From Deinococcus aquaticus (lineage in GTDB: Bacteria; Deinococcota; Deinococci; Deinococcales; Deinococcaceae): DNA of 64,000 nt. The stretch covers positions 62,001 to 126,000 of the forward strand of contig NZ_CP115166.1 of the NCBI RefSeq assembly GCF_028622095.1, given 5' to 3'. Both the position numbers and the translations under genes were made by a program. Below are positions 9,267-17,087 of the stretch, piece by piece (the first letter of the stretch is position 1; each line of letters begins with the position of its first letter). The notes under the pieces were generated by a model that did no database searches, was not told the origin of the DNA, and worked only from the letters and a program-made list of their open reading frames with translations.

Positions 9267-11585
9267 ATGCCTACCCTCAAGCCCGTCCGCCCCACCGACC
9301 GTAGCGCCCATCCCCCCCGTCCCCGCCGCCTGGGGCCGCGCAGCGCCCTGCTGCTGCTGGCCCTGACCCTGAGTGCCTGCGGGGGAGGGCAGCAGGGCGC
9401 GCCGGCACCGGCGCCGGTCCCGGACACGGCGGCCCTGACCCCGGAAGCCATCGAGGCGAAACTGACCTCCGGGAACGTGGACCTCTCCGAGATCACGCAC
9501 TACGGCGACCCGGTCACGGCCAGCGGGGACGGCGCGTACGTGCAGCCCGACGTGGACCTCCCGGACGAACCCTACGCGCCCACGCTGATCGCCGGTCAGC
9601 AGCTGCGCGACTCGGCGCAGCAGGCGGCGGCCAGCGCCCGGCTGGGCGAGACCCGCGTGCCGGGCTCGCTGCGTGCCCAGGCAGCCCCCAGCGGCCTGAG
9701 CGGCGTGACCCTGACCCCGGACCGCACGCAACTTCAGGTGCTGATCCTGCACGCCGGAGCGGCCGATTTCGGACTGCCCAGCGCGCGGGCGCTGCTGCAG
9801 GCGCACGGCATTCCCTTCACCACGCTGGACGCCACGACCGCGCCGCTGGACGCCGCCGCGCTGGTCGCCCCGGACGGCACCGGCCGGTATCAGGCGGTCG
9901 TGCTGACCAGTAACGCCCTGACCACCGAAACCCGCCCCGGCTACTACGAGAGCGCCCTGAACACCGACGAGTGGAGCACGCTGTTCGAGTACGAACGCAC
10001 CTTCGGGGCGCGGCAACTGGCGCTGTTCGGGTACCCGCAGGCCTCGCCGGAAGACTACGGCCTGCGGGCCGCGCCAGAACTGGCGAGCAGTGCAGCTGAC
10101 CTGACTGTCACGCCCGCCGGGAAGGCCGTATTCGCGGACCTGACCGGCGCGGTGCCCGTGCGCTACGCGTACAACTACCCCTCCCGCCTGGAGGCGGTGC
10201 CCGGCGTGACCACCACGCCCGTCCTGACCGACGCGGGCGGCAACGTCCTGGCCGCGACCAGCACCAGCCCCGACGGACGCGAGCGGATGCTGCTGACCAT
10301 GGCGCAGAACCCGTACCTGCTGCACACGCAACTGCTGGGCGACGGCCTCATCCAGTGGCTCACGCGCGGCGTGCACCTGGGCGAGTACCGCCGCTTCCTG
10401 CAGGTGGACATCGACGACTGGTTCCTGTACGCCGACCGGTTCGACCCGACCACGGGCAAGATCGTGCCCCGCGATTTCCGCCTGCGCGGCAGCGACGCCC
10501 TGAGCCTGCGCGACCAGCAGAGTGCCGTGCGCACGCAGTACCCGGCCGCCCCGAACTTCCGGTACGCGCAGGCCTTCAACGGCCTGGGAGCCGACGTGAC
10601 CGCCCCGAACACCTGCGCGCCCGCCGCCAGCGTGGCGGACCCGCTGAGCGCCGTGACCAAGTGCCTGGCGAACTCCTTCGACTGGGTGAACCACTCGCGT
10701 GACCACCTGAACATGGACACCATGAACCGCAGCGACGCGTTCACGCAGCTGTACCAGAACGCCCTGATCGGCTCGTACATGCGCCTGCCCATGAGCCTGC
10801 GCGCCGTGGTCACGCCGGAACACTCGGGGCTGGGCTGGTACTCGCCCGCCGCCGGGCAGAACAAGGTGGATTACGGCCTGAACGCCGGCAACCGCGAGCT
10901 GATGCAGGCGACCAGCCTGATGGGCATGCGGTACGTCGCCTCGAACCACTCGGTGCCCAGCCAGTGGGACCCGCAGTGCCCGAACTGCGGCGTGACCAGC
11001 CCCCTGAACCCCCTGACGCTGCTGGTGCCCCGCTGGCCGAACAGCGTGGCGTACAACACCACCGCGCCCGACGAGGCGACCGGGCAGTACAACGCCGTGT
11101 TCGGCCCCAGCGGGACCGCCCCGTACTGGCCGAAGAACCTGAACTACGACGAGTTCCTGGCGCAGGACGTGGGCATCAGCGTGATTCACCTGCTCAGTGG
11201 CACGGCGTGGCCGCACTACATGCACCAGGGCAACCTGAAGGAGTACGCGCCGGGTCGCAGCCTCGCGACCGACTGGGTCAGGGCGCTGCTGGACACGTAC
11301 TCGGGGTACTCGACGCTGCCGCTGAACACCCTGAACTGGAACTCGCTGGGCCTGTACGTGGACGCCCGCACCCGCTACGAGGGGGACAAGGGCAGCGTCG
11401 TGGCGGTCTTCGACCGTAAGCTGAACACCGTGCAGGTGCAGCGCAGCGGCGCGGCCAGCCGCTTCGTGTTCCTGAGCGGCGCGGCGGCCAGTGCCACCCA
11501 GAAGACCGAGGTGTATGCCGGGCGGCGCATGGCGCAGTTCACGGTCGGTTCGGCTGGCACGACCGTGCCCGTCACGCCCCGCTGA
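9267..11585 (+). CDS. Agd3-like polysaccharide deacetylase lipoprotein (CBM87/CE18 type), copy 2
   Basis: This 772-residue paralogue of the preceding gene has the same layout: a signal with lipobox LTLSAC after an Arg-rich N-terminus, a longer linker, the sugar-binding-like segment LQVLILHAGAADFGLPSAR, then LQVDIDDWFLYAD, WVNHSRDH and VTPEHSGLGW. The ATG at 9267 is preferred to one at 9216 because CGGAG lies about ten bases upstream and the signal peptide then has normal length. Differences from copy 1 near the active site (DDW for DDV, SRDH for TLDH, TPEH for TGEH) suggest a different preferred acetylation pattern or chain length. Both copies keep the putative Asp and both His residues, so neither looks dead. 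Confidence 0.75.
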   Translation: MPTLKPVRPTDRSAHPPRPRRLGPRSALLLLALTLSACGGGQQGAPAPAPVPDTAALTPEAIEAKLTSGNVDLSEITHYGDPVTASGDGAYVQPDVDLPDEPYAPTLIAGQQLRDSAQQAAASARLGETRVPGSLRAQAAPSGLSGVTLTPDRTQLQVLILHAGAADFGLPSARALLQAHGIPFTTLDATTAPLDAAALVAPDGTGRYQAVVLTSNALTTETRPGYYESALNTDEWSTLFEYERTFGARQLALFGYPQASPEDYGLRAAPELASSAADLTVTPAGKAVFADLTGAVPVRYAYNYPSRLEAVPGVTTTPVLTDAGGNVLAATSTSPDGRERMLLTMAQNPYLLHTQLLGDGLIQWLTRGVHLGEYRRFLQVDIDDWFLYADRFDPTTGKIVPRDFRLRGSDALSLRDQQSAVRTQYPAAPNFRYAQAFNGLGADVTAPNTCAPAASVADPLSAVTKCLANSFDWVNHSRDHLNMDTMNRSDAFTQLYQNALIGSYMRLPMSLRAVVTPEHSGLGWYSPAAGQNKVDYGLNAGNRELMQATSLMGMRYVASNHSVPSQWDPQCPNCGVTSPLNPLTLLVPRWPNSVAYNTTAPDEATGQYNAVFGPSGTAPYWPKNLNYDEFLAQDVGISVIHLLSGTAWPHYMHQGNLKEYAPGRSLATDWVRALLDTYSGYSTLPLNTLNWNSLGLYVDARTRYEGDKGSVVAVFDRKLNTVQVQRSGAASRFVFLSGAAASATQKTEVYAGRRMAQFTVGSAGTTVPVTPR

Positions 11586-11587
11586 GC

Positions 11588-12403
11588 GTGTCCCTCCCGG
11601 CCCCCCCGTCCCCGGCTGAACCGGTCGGCGCGGCGCAGCGAACGGCGCTGGCGGTGTACTACGGGCCGCCCACGCCCACCGCGCTGCGCGCCCTGGCCGG
11701 CCATGAACGTGTGGCCGTTCAGGCCGGGCTATACAGCCCCGGAGAGCTGCGGGCGCTGCGGCGCACGGCGCAGGTACTGGGGTACCTGAGCGTGGGCGAG
11801 GACCACCCGCTGGGCGAGTGGCCCTGCGTGCCCGGCACCGCCCCGTATCACCTTCAGGTGAACCCCGCCTGGGGCAGCGTGAGCGTGGACGTCCGCCACC
11901 CGCAGTGGCAGCAGGTGCTGCTGGAGCGGGCCGCGCAGGCCCTGGCGCACACGGACGGCCTGCTGCTGGACACCCTGGACAGCGCCGACCCGACCGGGAC
12001 ACTGGCGCTGATCCGGACCCTGCGCGCCCACTGGCCGCACGCGACGCTGACCGGCAACCGGGGCTTCGCACTGCTGCCGGAACTGGCGCCGCTGCTTGAC
12101 GGCGTGCTGTTCGAGGCGTTCAGCACCACCCACGCCCCCGCCCCGGCCCTGCACCCGCCGGACGGGATGGCGTACACCGCGCACTGGCTGCGGGAAGTGC
12201 GCCGCCACAGCCTGCCGGTGGACGCGCTGGACTACGCGGACACGCCGGAACTGGCGGCCGCCGCGCACGCCCGCGCCACCGCGTACGGCCTGAGCACCTT
12301 CGTGACCGACCGGACCCTCTCCCGGCCAGCCGACCCGCACGCACCCACGCCCACCCACCCAGTCCTGACATCCGGAGGGCCGCCATGTACCGACCACACC
12401 TGA
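11588..12403 (+). CDS. GH114-like endo-alpha-1,4-polygalactosaminidase domain protein, no signal peptide
   Basis: This 271-residue protein begins with GTG two bases after the previous stop. It resembles the TIM-barrel hydrolases of the GH114/TM1410 group: VLGYLSVGEDHP, then GLLLDTLDSADP holding the putative acidic residue at strand 4, and GVLFEAFSTT holding the second acid. The same two acids are found in the next gene. No signal peptide or lipobox is visible at this start, so it would be cytoplasmic unless exported another way. By family it would cut alpha-1,4-linked galactosamine chains. The last 18 residues overlap the start of the following lipoprotein gene in another frame. It may be a quality-control or length-setting hydrolase; that is inference. 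Confidence 0.68.
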   Translation: MSLPAPPSPAEPVGAAQRTALAVYYGPPTPTALRALAGHERVAVQAGLYSPGELRALRRTAQVLGYLSVGEDHPLGEWPCVPGTAPYHLQVNPAWGSVSVDVRHPQWQQVLLERAAQALAHTDGLLLDTLDSADPTGTLALIRTLRAHWPHATLTGNRGFALLPELAPLLDGVLFEAFSTTHAPAPALHPPDGMAYTAHWLREVRRHSLPVDALDYADTPELAAAAHARATAYGLSTFVTDRTLSRPADPHAPTPTHPVLTSGGPPCTDHT

Positions 12404-13398
12404 CCCGCCCGTCCCTGCTGGCTCTGGCACTCCGGATGCTGCCGGGCCTGCTGCTGGTCGCCTGCGCCGCCGGAGCGGGCGCGGATAACCAGCCCAGCAC
12501 GCCGCCCAGCGCCACACCGCCGGTCACCACTCCACCAGTTACCGCTCCGCCTGTGCCCACGCCGCCTGCCTCCGGGAGCACGACCCGGCAGGCCCGCCTG
12601 CACGCCGCCCGCAGCTGGGGGTACCAGCTCACCAACTATATTCCGGCGCGCCTGGAGCCGGTTGCGGCTTCCAGTTTCGATCTGGTGGTCGTGGACGCCG
12701 GGGACGACTACGGCGTGCCGTGGCCGACCGCCGAATTGCGGACCGCCACCGCCCGTGCCGGCCAGGATGACCGCCTGCTGCTCGGGTACCTGAGCATCGG
12801 CGCGGCCGAGAGTTACCGCCCGTACTGGCAGCCCGGCTGGAAGACCAATCCGCCCGCGTGGCTGCTTCAGGAGGACCCGGACTGGCCGGGCAGTTTCAAC
12901 GTGGCGTACTGGCACCCGGACTGGCAGGCGACCGTGCTGCGCAGCCTGGACCGCCTGATGGATTCCGGGTTCGACGGCGTGTACATGGACCTCGTGGACG
13001 CCTACTACCGCAACCCGCAGAACCCGGACGCGCAGGCGGACATGGTCACGTGGGTGTGCCGCATCGCCGCGCACGCCCACGCCCGCGACCCGGACTTCCT
13101 GATCGTTCCGCAGAACGCCTCGGGCCTGATCCGCGACCCGCGTTACGTGCCGTGCGTGGACGCCCTGGGCAACGAGGAGACCTTCATGTACGCCATGAAC
13201 ACGCCCACCGAACCCGAACGGCAGACGCAACTGCTGGCCGACTACGCGCAGTGGAAGGCGCGCGGCAAGCCCGTGTTCACCATCGAGTACGCCGACCGCG
13301 AGCCGCTGATCACGCAGCTGTACGCCCGCGCCCGCGCCGCCGGACTGGTCCCCTACGTGACCGTGCGCAACGTGGACGTCCTGACGCCCGGCCGCTGA
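12385..13398 (+). CDS. GH114-type endo-alpha-1,4-polygalactosaminidase lipoprotein
   Basis: This 337-residue protein has a signal peptide ending in LLVAC, then a Pro/Thr-rich spacer of repeated PPVT units, then a GH114 domain: WGYQLTNYIP, DLVVVDAGDD, LLGYLSIGAAESYRPYW, FDGVYMDLVDAYY and ALGNEETFMYAMN. The Asp in YMDLVD and Glu in GNEETF are the expected catalytic pair of this family, whose known members hydrolyse polygalactosamine. GGAGGG sits just upstream of the ATG. The gene starts inside the 3' end of the preceding GH114-like gene (19-bp overlap), so the two are coupled. An outward-facing hydrolase at the end of an amino-sugar polymer operon would release or remodel the polymer, as PelA's hydrolase domain or fungal Ega3 does. 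Confidence 0.85.
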   Translation: MYRPHLTRPSLLALALRMLPGLLLVACAAGAGADNQPSTPPSATPPVTTPPVTAPPVPTPPASGSTTRQARLHAARSWGYQLTNYIPARLEPVAASSFDLVVVDAGDDYGVPWPTAELRTATARAGQDDRLLLGYLSIGAAESYRPYWQPGWKTNPPAWLLQEDPDWPGSFNVAYWHPDWQATVLRSLDRLMDSGFDGVYMDLVDAYYRNPQNPDAQADMVTWVCRIAAHAHARDPDFLIVPQNASGLIRDPRYVPCVDALGNEETFMYAMNTPTEPERQTQLLADYAQWKARGKPVFTIEYADREPLITQLYARARAAGLVPYVTVRNVDVLTPGR

Positions 13399-13432
13399 CG
13401 GAGCCGCTGACCGGGTTGCCGGTTCGGCCCGG

Positions 13433-14674
13433 CTACCCGCGCCCACCGGCGATTCGCCGGGCGTCCGGGTGGCGGGCGAGCCGCTGCATAGCCCACGCGC
13501 CCAGCAGCGGCCCGGCGGCCAGCACGGCGAACACGGCGGGCCACCCGGCCGCGCTGACCAAAACCGGCACCAGCGCGATGCTCACAGCGGTCAGCGTGAA
13601 GCCCAGGGCCAGTTGCGCGGTCAGGGCGGTGCCCACGAAACGGGGATCGGCGATCTCGCTGACGACCGTACTGAACTGCGCGCTGTCCGCGATGATCCAC
13701 AGGCCCCAGAACACGCTGACGGTCAGAATCAGGGCGGGAGCGGCGTGCAGGAAGGTCAGGGCGGCCAGCATCAGCGCCGAGCCGCCCGAGAGCAACATCG
13801 CCAGGGTGGTCAGGCGCGTGCGGCCCCAGCGGTCGCCCAGTACGCCGCCCAGCACGCAACCCAGTGCGCCCACGCCCACGACCAGCGCCGTGGCGAGAGC
13901 CGCGCGGGCCGCGCCGCCGGGTCCGGTCAACTGCGCGGCGTAGTACACGGCAAACCACGTCCACATGGCGTACAGCTCCCACATGTGCCCTAGGTACCCC
14001 AGGGTGCTCAGGCCCACGCCGCCGCGCGTGACGGCCTGCCACGCCCGGCCCGGCTGGAAGGGGGCCGCCCTGGCCTGCGCCCCGCCGGGTGCGGGGGGCA
14101 CAGTCAGGGCCAGCAGGCCGCCCAGGGCCGCCAGGACGCTGGTGACCGTGATCACGGCGCGCCAGTCCGCGCCGCCCAGGCCGTTCACGAGGTGCGGCAG
14201 GGCGCTGCCCAGCGTGAGCGCGCCGACCATCACGCCCAGCGCCAGCCCACGCCCACGCGTGAAGTGCGCACTCATGAGTTTCAGGGTCACGGGGTACACC
14301 AGCGCCAGAGCCGCGCCGGTCAGGGCGCGCAGCAACGTGCCCGCCAGCGGGCCGTGCGCGAGCAGCAACGCGGCGTTCGCGGCGGCGGCGGCCAGGGAAC
14401 CGGCGGCGATCAGGCGGCGCGCATCGATCCGGTCCGGCAGGTTCAGTGCGGCGCTCAGGACGGCGCCCAGCACGAATCCCAGTTGCACGGCCAGCGTCAA
14501 CCACGCCGAGGCGCGGTCGGTCACGCTCCACTCGGCGCGCAGCTGCCCGATCACCGCGGCGGCCGAGAACCACGGAGACATGCTCAGGACCACGGCGGCG
14601 GCCAGCAGGCCCAGGGCCAGCCAGCGCCGGGAGTCGGGGGCACGGACCTCGTGGTGGGCGCGGTCAGGAGGCAC
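13433..14674 (-). CDS. Major facilitator superfamily transporter
   Basis: This 413-residue protein has about twelve hydrophobic segments in two sets of six. After segment 2, NLPDRIDARR occupies the position of the MFS loop 2-3 motif, and GDRWGRTRLTTLAM is the equivalent loop in the second half. It should be a secondary transporter in the cytoplasmic membrane. The substrate cannot be told. It is convergent with the exopolysaccharide operon (34-bp gap) and divergent from the sugar-kinase gene, sharing a promoter region of about 110 bp. Export of a small molecule is as likely as import. Confidence 0.87.
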   Translation of the reverse strand: MPPDRAHHEVRAPDSRRWLALGLLAAAVVLSMSPWFSAAAVIGQLRAEWSVTDRASAWLTLAVQLGFVLGAVLSAALNLPDRIDARRLIAAGSLAAAAANAALLLAHGPLAGTLLRALTGAALALVYPVTLKLMSAHFTRGRGLALGVMVGALTLGSALPHLVNGLGGADWRAVITVTSVLAALGGLLALTVPPAPGGAQARAAPFQPGRAWQAVTRGGVGLSTLGYLGHMWELYAMWTWFAVYYAAQLTGPGGAARAALATALVVGVGALGCVLGGVLGDRWGRTRLTTLAMLLSGGSALMLAALTFLHAAPALILTVSVFWGLWIIADSAQFSTVVSEIADPRFVGTALTAQLALGFTLTAVSIALVPVLVSAAGWPAVFAVLAAGPLLGAWAMQRLARHPDARRIAGGRG

Positions 14675-14783
14675 GTCCCCGACCGTAGCACGCGGCCTGC
14701 ACCCGGTTCAGCGGGCGACCGGACGCACAGGCACGGGGCGGAAGTGTCACAATGCCTGCGATGCAACGCTCTCTGGTGAATTC

Positions 14784-15668
14784 TTGACCCGCCCTCCCCT
14801 GCTGCTGGGCCTGGACGCCGGTGGAAGCGGGACCAAGTGGGTGCTGTTCCGCGCCGGGCAGCGCGTGGCGGACGGCCGCACCGCGCCCCTCACCGCCCCG
14901 CTCGTGGGCACGCCCGCCGGGGACGACGCCCTGGCCGAACTGAAAGCGGCCGTGCCGGGCCGCGCGGACGCCGCGCACGCCGGAGTGCCGGGCCTGAGCG
15001 CCGGGACGGAGCAGGCCGCCGCCGTGCGGGACGCCCTGGCGGGCGCGCTGGGCATGAACGCCGCGCACCTGAGCCTGGAAGGCGACCTGGACCTCGCGTA
15101 CCGCGCGCACCTCGCGCCCGGCGCGGGCGTGCTGCTGTACGCCGGGACGGGCAGCATCGCGTACCACGTGGCCCGCAGCGGTGAGGTCGTCCGCGCGGGC
15201 GGGCGCGGCTACCGCATCGGGGATGACGGCGCGGGCTTCAGCCTGGGCCGCGCGGCGCTGCGCGTCCTGACCGAGGCGCTCGACCGGGGGCAGGAACCCG
15301 ACTCGGTCCTGGCGCGCGAGGTGCACGCCATCAGCGGCGGCACCGACTGGGACACGCTGCGGGCCTTCACGTACGGACAGCCGGGCGCGGCGGCCGTGGC
15401 GCGGCTGGCACCGGCCGTGTCCCGCGCCGCCGAGCAGGGCGACCCGGTCGCCGCGCACCTGATCGAGGAGGCCGCGCAGGCGCTGGCCGAACTCGCGCGG
15501 CGCGTGCAGGAGCAGGTGGGCGCACTGCCCGTCACCGCGACTGGGGGGGCGCTGCGCTCACCGCTGATGGCCGCCGCGCTGGGCCGCGCGCTGCCCGGCG
15601 TGAACGTGCAGCAACGCGAGCACGCCGACGCCGCCGCCCGGTACGCCGGCGCGCAGTACGGCGACTGA
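14784..15668 (+). CDS. BadF/BadG/BcrA/BcrD-type ATPase, N-acetylglucosamine-kinase-like
   Basis: This 294-residue protein of the actin-like ATPase fold has LLLGLDAGGSGTKWVLF as the phosphate-1 loop at the N-terminus, YAGTGSIAYHV as phosphate-2, GRGYRIGDDGAGFSLGR as the signature of eukaryotic-type N-acetylglucosamine kinases, and ATGGALRSPLM as the adenosine motif. It would phosphorylate an amino sugar or related sugar. The start is taken as TTG at 14784, because the conserved N-terminus begins there and no ATG or GTG in frame lies closer. Next to an amino-sugar polymer operon it could recycle N-acetylhexosamine released by the hydrolases, although a promoter region separates it from that operon. 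It converges on the HD-GYP gene. Confidence 0.83.
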   Translation: MTRPPLLLGLDAGGSGTKWVLFRAGQRVADGRTAPLTAPLVGTPAGDDALAELKAAVPGRADAAHAGVPGLSAGTEQAAAVRDALAGALGMNAAHLSLEGDLDLAYRAHLAPGAGVLLYAGTGSIAYHVARSGEVVRAGGRGYRIGDDGAGFSLGRAALRVLTEALDRGQEPDSVLAREVHAISGGTDWDTLRAFTYGQPGAAAVARLAPAVSRAAEQGDPVAAHLIEEAAQALAELARRVQEQVGALPVTATGGALRSPLMAAALGRALPGVNVQQREHADAAARYAGAQYGD

Positions 15669-15697
15669 GCTGGTGTCCGGGCCGATGTCCGGTCGGG

Positions 15698-16843
15698 TCA
15701 GGCGTCCTGGCCGGGACCGGTCGACACCGTCTCGGTCAGTTCCACGAAGGGTTCCACGAGGGCCGGGTCGAACTGCCGTCCGGCCTGCGTGCGGATCTCG
15801 CTGATGGCCCGTTCGTGCGTCCAGGCGGCCTTGTAGGGTCGGGGACTGGTCAGGGCGTCGTACACGTCGCACAGCGCGAACAGGCGCCCCTGGAGGCTGA
15901 TGGCCTGCGCGGCCACGCGGCGCGGGTAGCCGCTGCCGTCCCAGCGTTCATGGTGGTCCTGAATAACGGACAGGGCGCCGGGCGGCAGGAACTGCAGGGC
16001 ATGCGCGAACCGCACGCCCGCCTGAACGTGCGAGCACATCGAGGCGCGCTCCTCAGGGTCCAGCAGGCCGGGTTTGAGCAGCACGGCGTCAGGAATGGCG
16101 ATCTTGCCGATGTCGTGCAGGTACGCTCCCCAGCGCAGCGCCTCCCGCTGCTGTTCCGTCCAGCCCAGCCGGTCGGCGAAGCGGACGGCCAGACTGGTCA
16201 CCCGGTCCGTGTGCCCCTGCGTTTCACCGTCGCGCGCTTCCAGCGCCAGCCCCAGCGCCCGCAGGGCCGACTCGCGCGTGACCCGCACTTCCTCCTCGGC
16301 GACCAGGCGGCCGGCCAGCGCGGCAATCGTGCTGCTGATCATGCTGAACAGCGTGGCCTCCTCGCGCTGCCACACGTGCGCCTCGAAGGTATGCATCAGG
16401 AACGCGCCGAGCAGCTGCCCCTGCGCGTCCCGGACGGGCGCGGCCGCGAGGCTGGCGACACCCAGTTCCGGGAATCCCAGGGTGTCGGGGCTCAGGCGGG
16501 TGTCGTCGTAGAACAGGGGTGAGGCGCTGCCCTGCAAGGCCACCATCAGTGGAGTGTCGCCGGGCAGGCCGTGCGCGGCGACGGCCTGCATGCCGGGCGT
16601 CTGCGGCATCTCGCCGGTCGCGGCGCGCACCCGGAAAGCCAGCAGGCGGCGGTCCGCCTGAAAGTACGCCGAGCCGCCGGCGGCGGTGTCCCGCACCAGT
16701 TTTTCCAGGGTGGGCGTGACGCCACTGGCGATGTCACGGGCACCCAGGGCGAGAGCCGTGAGGTTCAGCAGGTCCCGCGCGTCCTTCTCGCGGTCCGGTA
16801 CCACGGTTCCATCAGCGCCGCGGTCGGTCGGGGCAAGATTCAT
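15698..16843 (-). CDS. GAF and HD-GYP domain protein, predicted c-di-GMP phosphodiesterase
   Basis: This 381-residue protein has an N-terminal GAF-like sensor (about residues 20-185, with VRDAQGQLLGAFLMHTFEA) and a C-terminal HD-GYP domain. The domain has GHTDRV, HDIGKIAIPDAVL, HVQAG, HHERWDGSGYP and CDVYDALTS, so both the metal-binding His/Asp set and the GYP signature are intact. It should hydrolyse c-di-GMP. The ATG at 16843 is preferred over one at 16885 because the added residues are not domain-like. It is one of five c-di-GMP proteins on this window and the only HD-GYP. Confidence 0.9.
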   Translation of the reverse strand: MNLAPTDRGADGTVVPDREKDARDLLNLTALALGARDIASGVTPTLEKLVRDTAAGGSAYFQADRRLLAFRVRAATGEMPQTPGMQAVAAHGLPGDTPLMVALQGSASPLFYDDTRLSPDTLGFPELGVASLAAAPVRDAQGQLLGAFLMHTFEAHVWQREEATLFSMISSTIAALAGRLVAEEEVRVTRESALRALGLALEARDGETQGHTDRVTSLAVRFADRLGWTEQQREALRWGAYLHDIGKIAIPDAVLLKPGLLDPEERASMCSHVQAGVRFAHALQFLPPGALSVIQDHHERWDGSGYPRRVAAQAISLQGRLFALCDVYDALTSPRPYKAAWTHERAISEIRTQAGRQFDPALVEPFVELTETVSTGPGQDA

Positions 16844-16902
16844 GGTCCACAGTATCGCGCACTCGCCGGAGCGTCTGTGCGGCATTCCACGGCGGTCAGG
16901 TC

Positions 16903-17000
16903 CTACGGATTCCGTCTGTCTCCCACTCGCTCTGCGGCGCAGCTCTACAAGTCCGCTCGGCTTGAACGGTTTTGCAAACCATTCAATCGGAGTCCGTATC
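16903..17000. repeat. Intergenic repeat, copy A (~97 bp, inverted-repeat ends)
   Basis: The element begins TACGGATTCCG (16904-16914) and ends CGGAGTCCGTA (16988-16998), which are inverted repeats matching at 10 of 11 positions. Inside are CTCTGCGGCGCAGCTCTA (16930-16947) and a near-palindrome, TTGAACGGTTTTGC followed by AAACCATTCAA. Copies B (57670-57824, opposite orientation, longer) and C (22794-22926) share the ends and parts of the core. No reading frame is evident. It lies between the convergently arranged HD-GYP promoter side and the 3' end of the SorC-type gene. Confidence 0.72.
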
Positions 17001-17087
17001 AGCAGCCGCAGGCGCCCCCGGCGGATGGGAAGGCCGGGGCAGGAGGACCGGTCTTTTCCGGCCGGTGGCTGCCCGCATGTGCTGCCC

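Noticed and set aside
6981..12071. Very long open frame on the minus strand across the deacetylase genes
   Set aside because: Antisense frames stay open in GC-rich genes; its translation is rich in Arg, Gly, Ala and Val-Gln-Gly runs with no domain, while the plus strand encodes clear lipoproteins.
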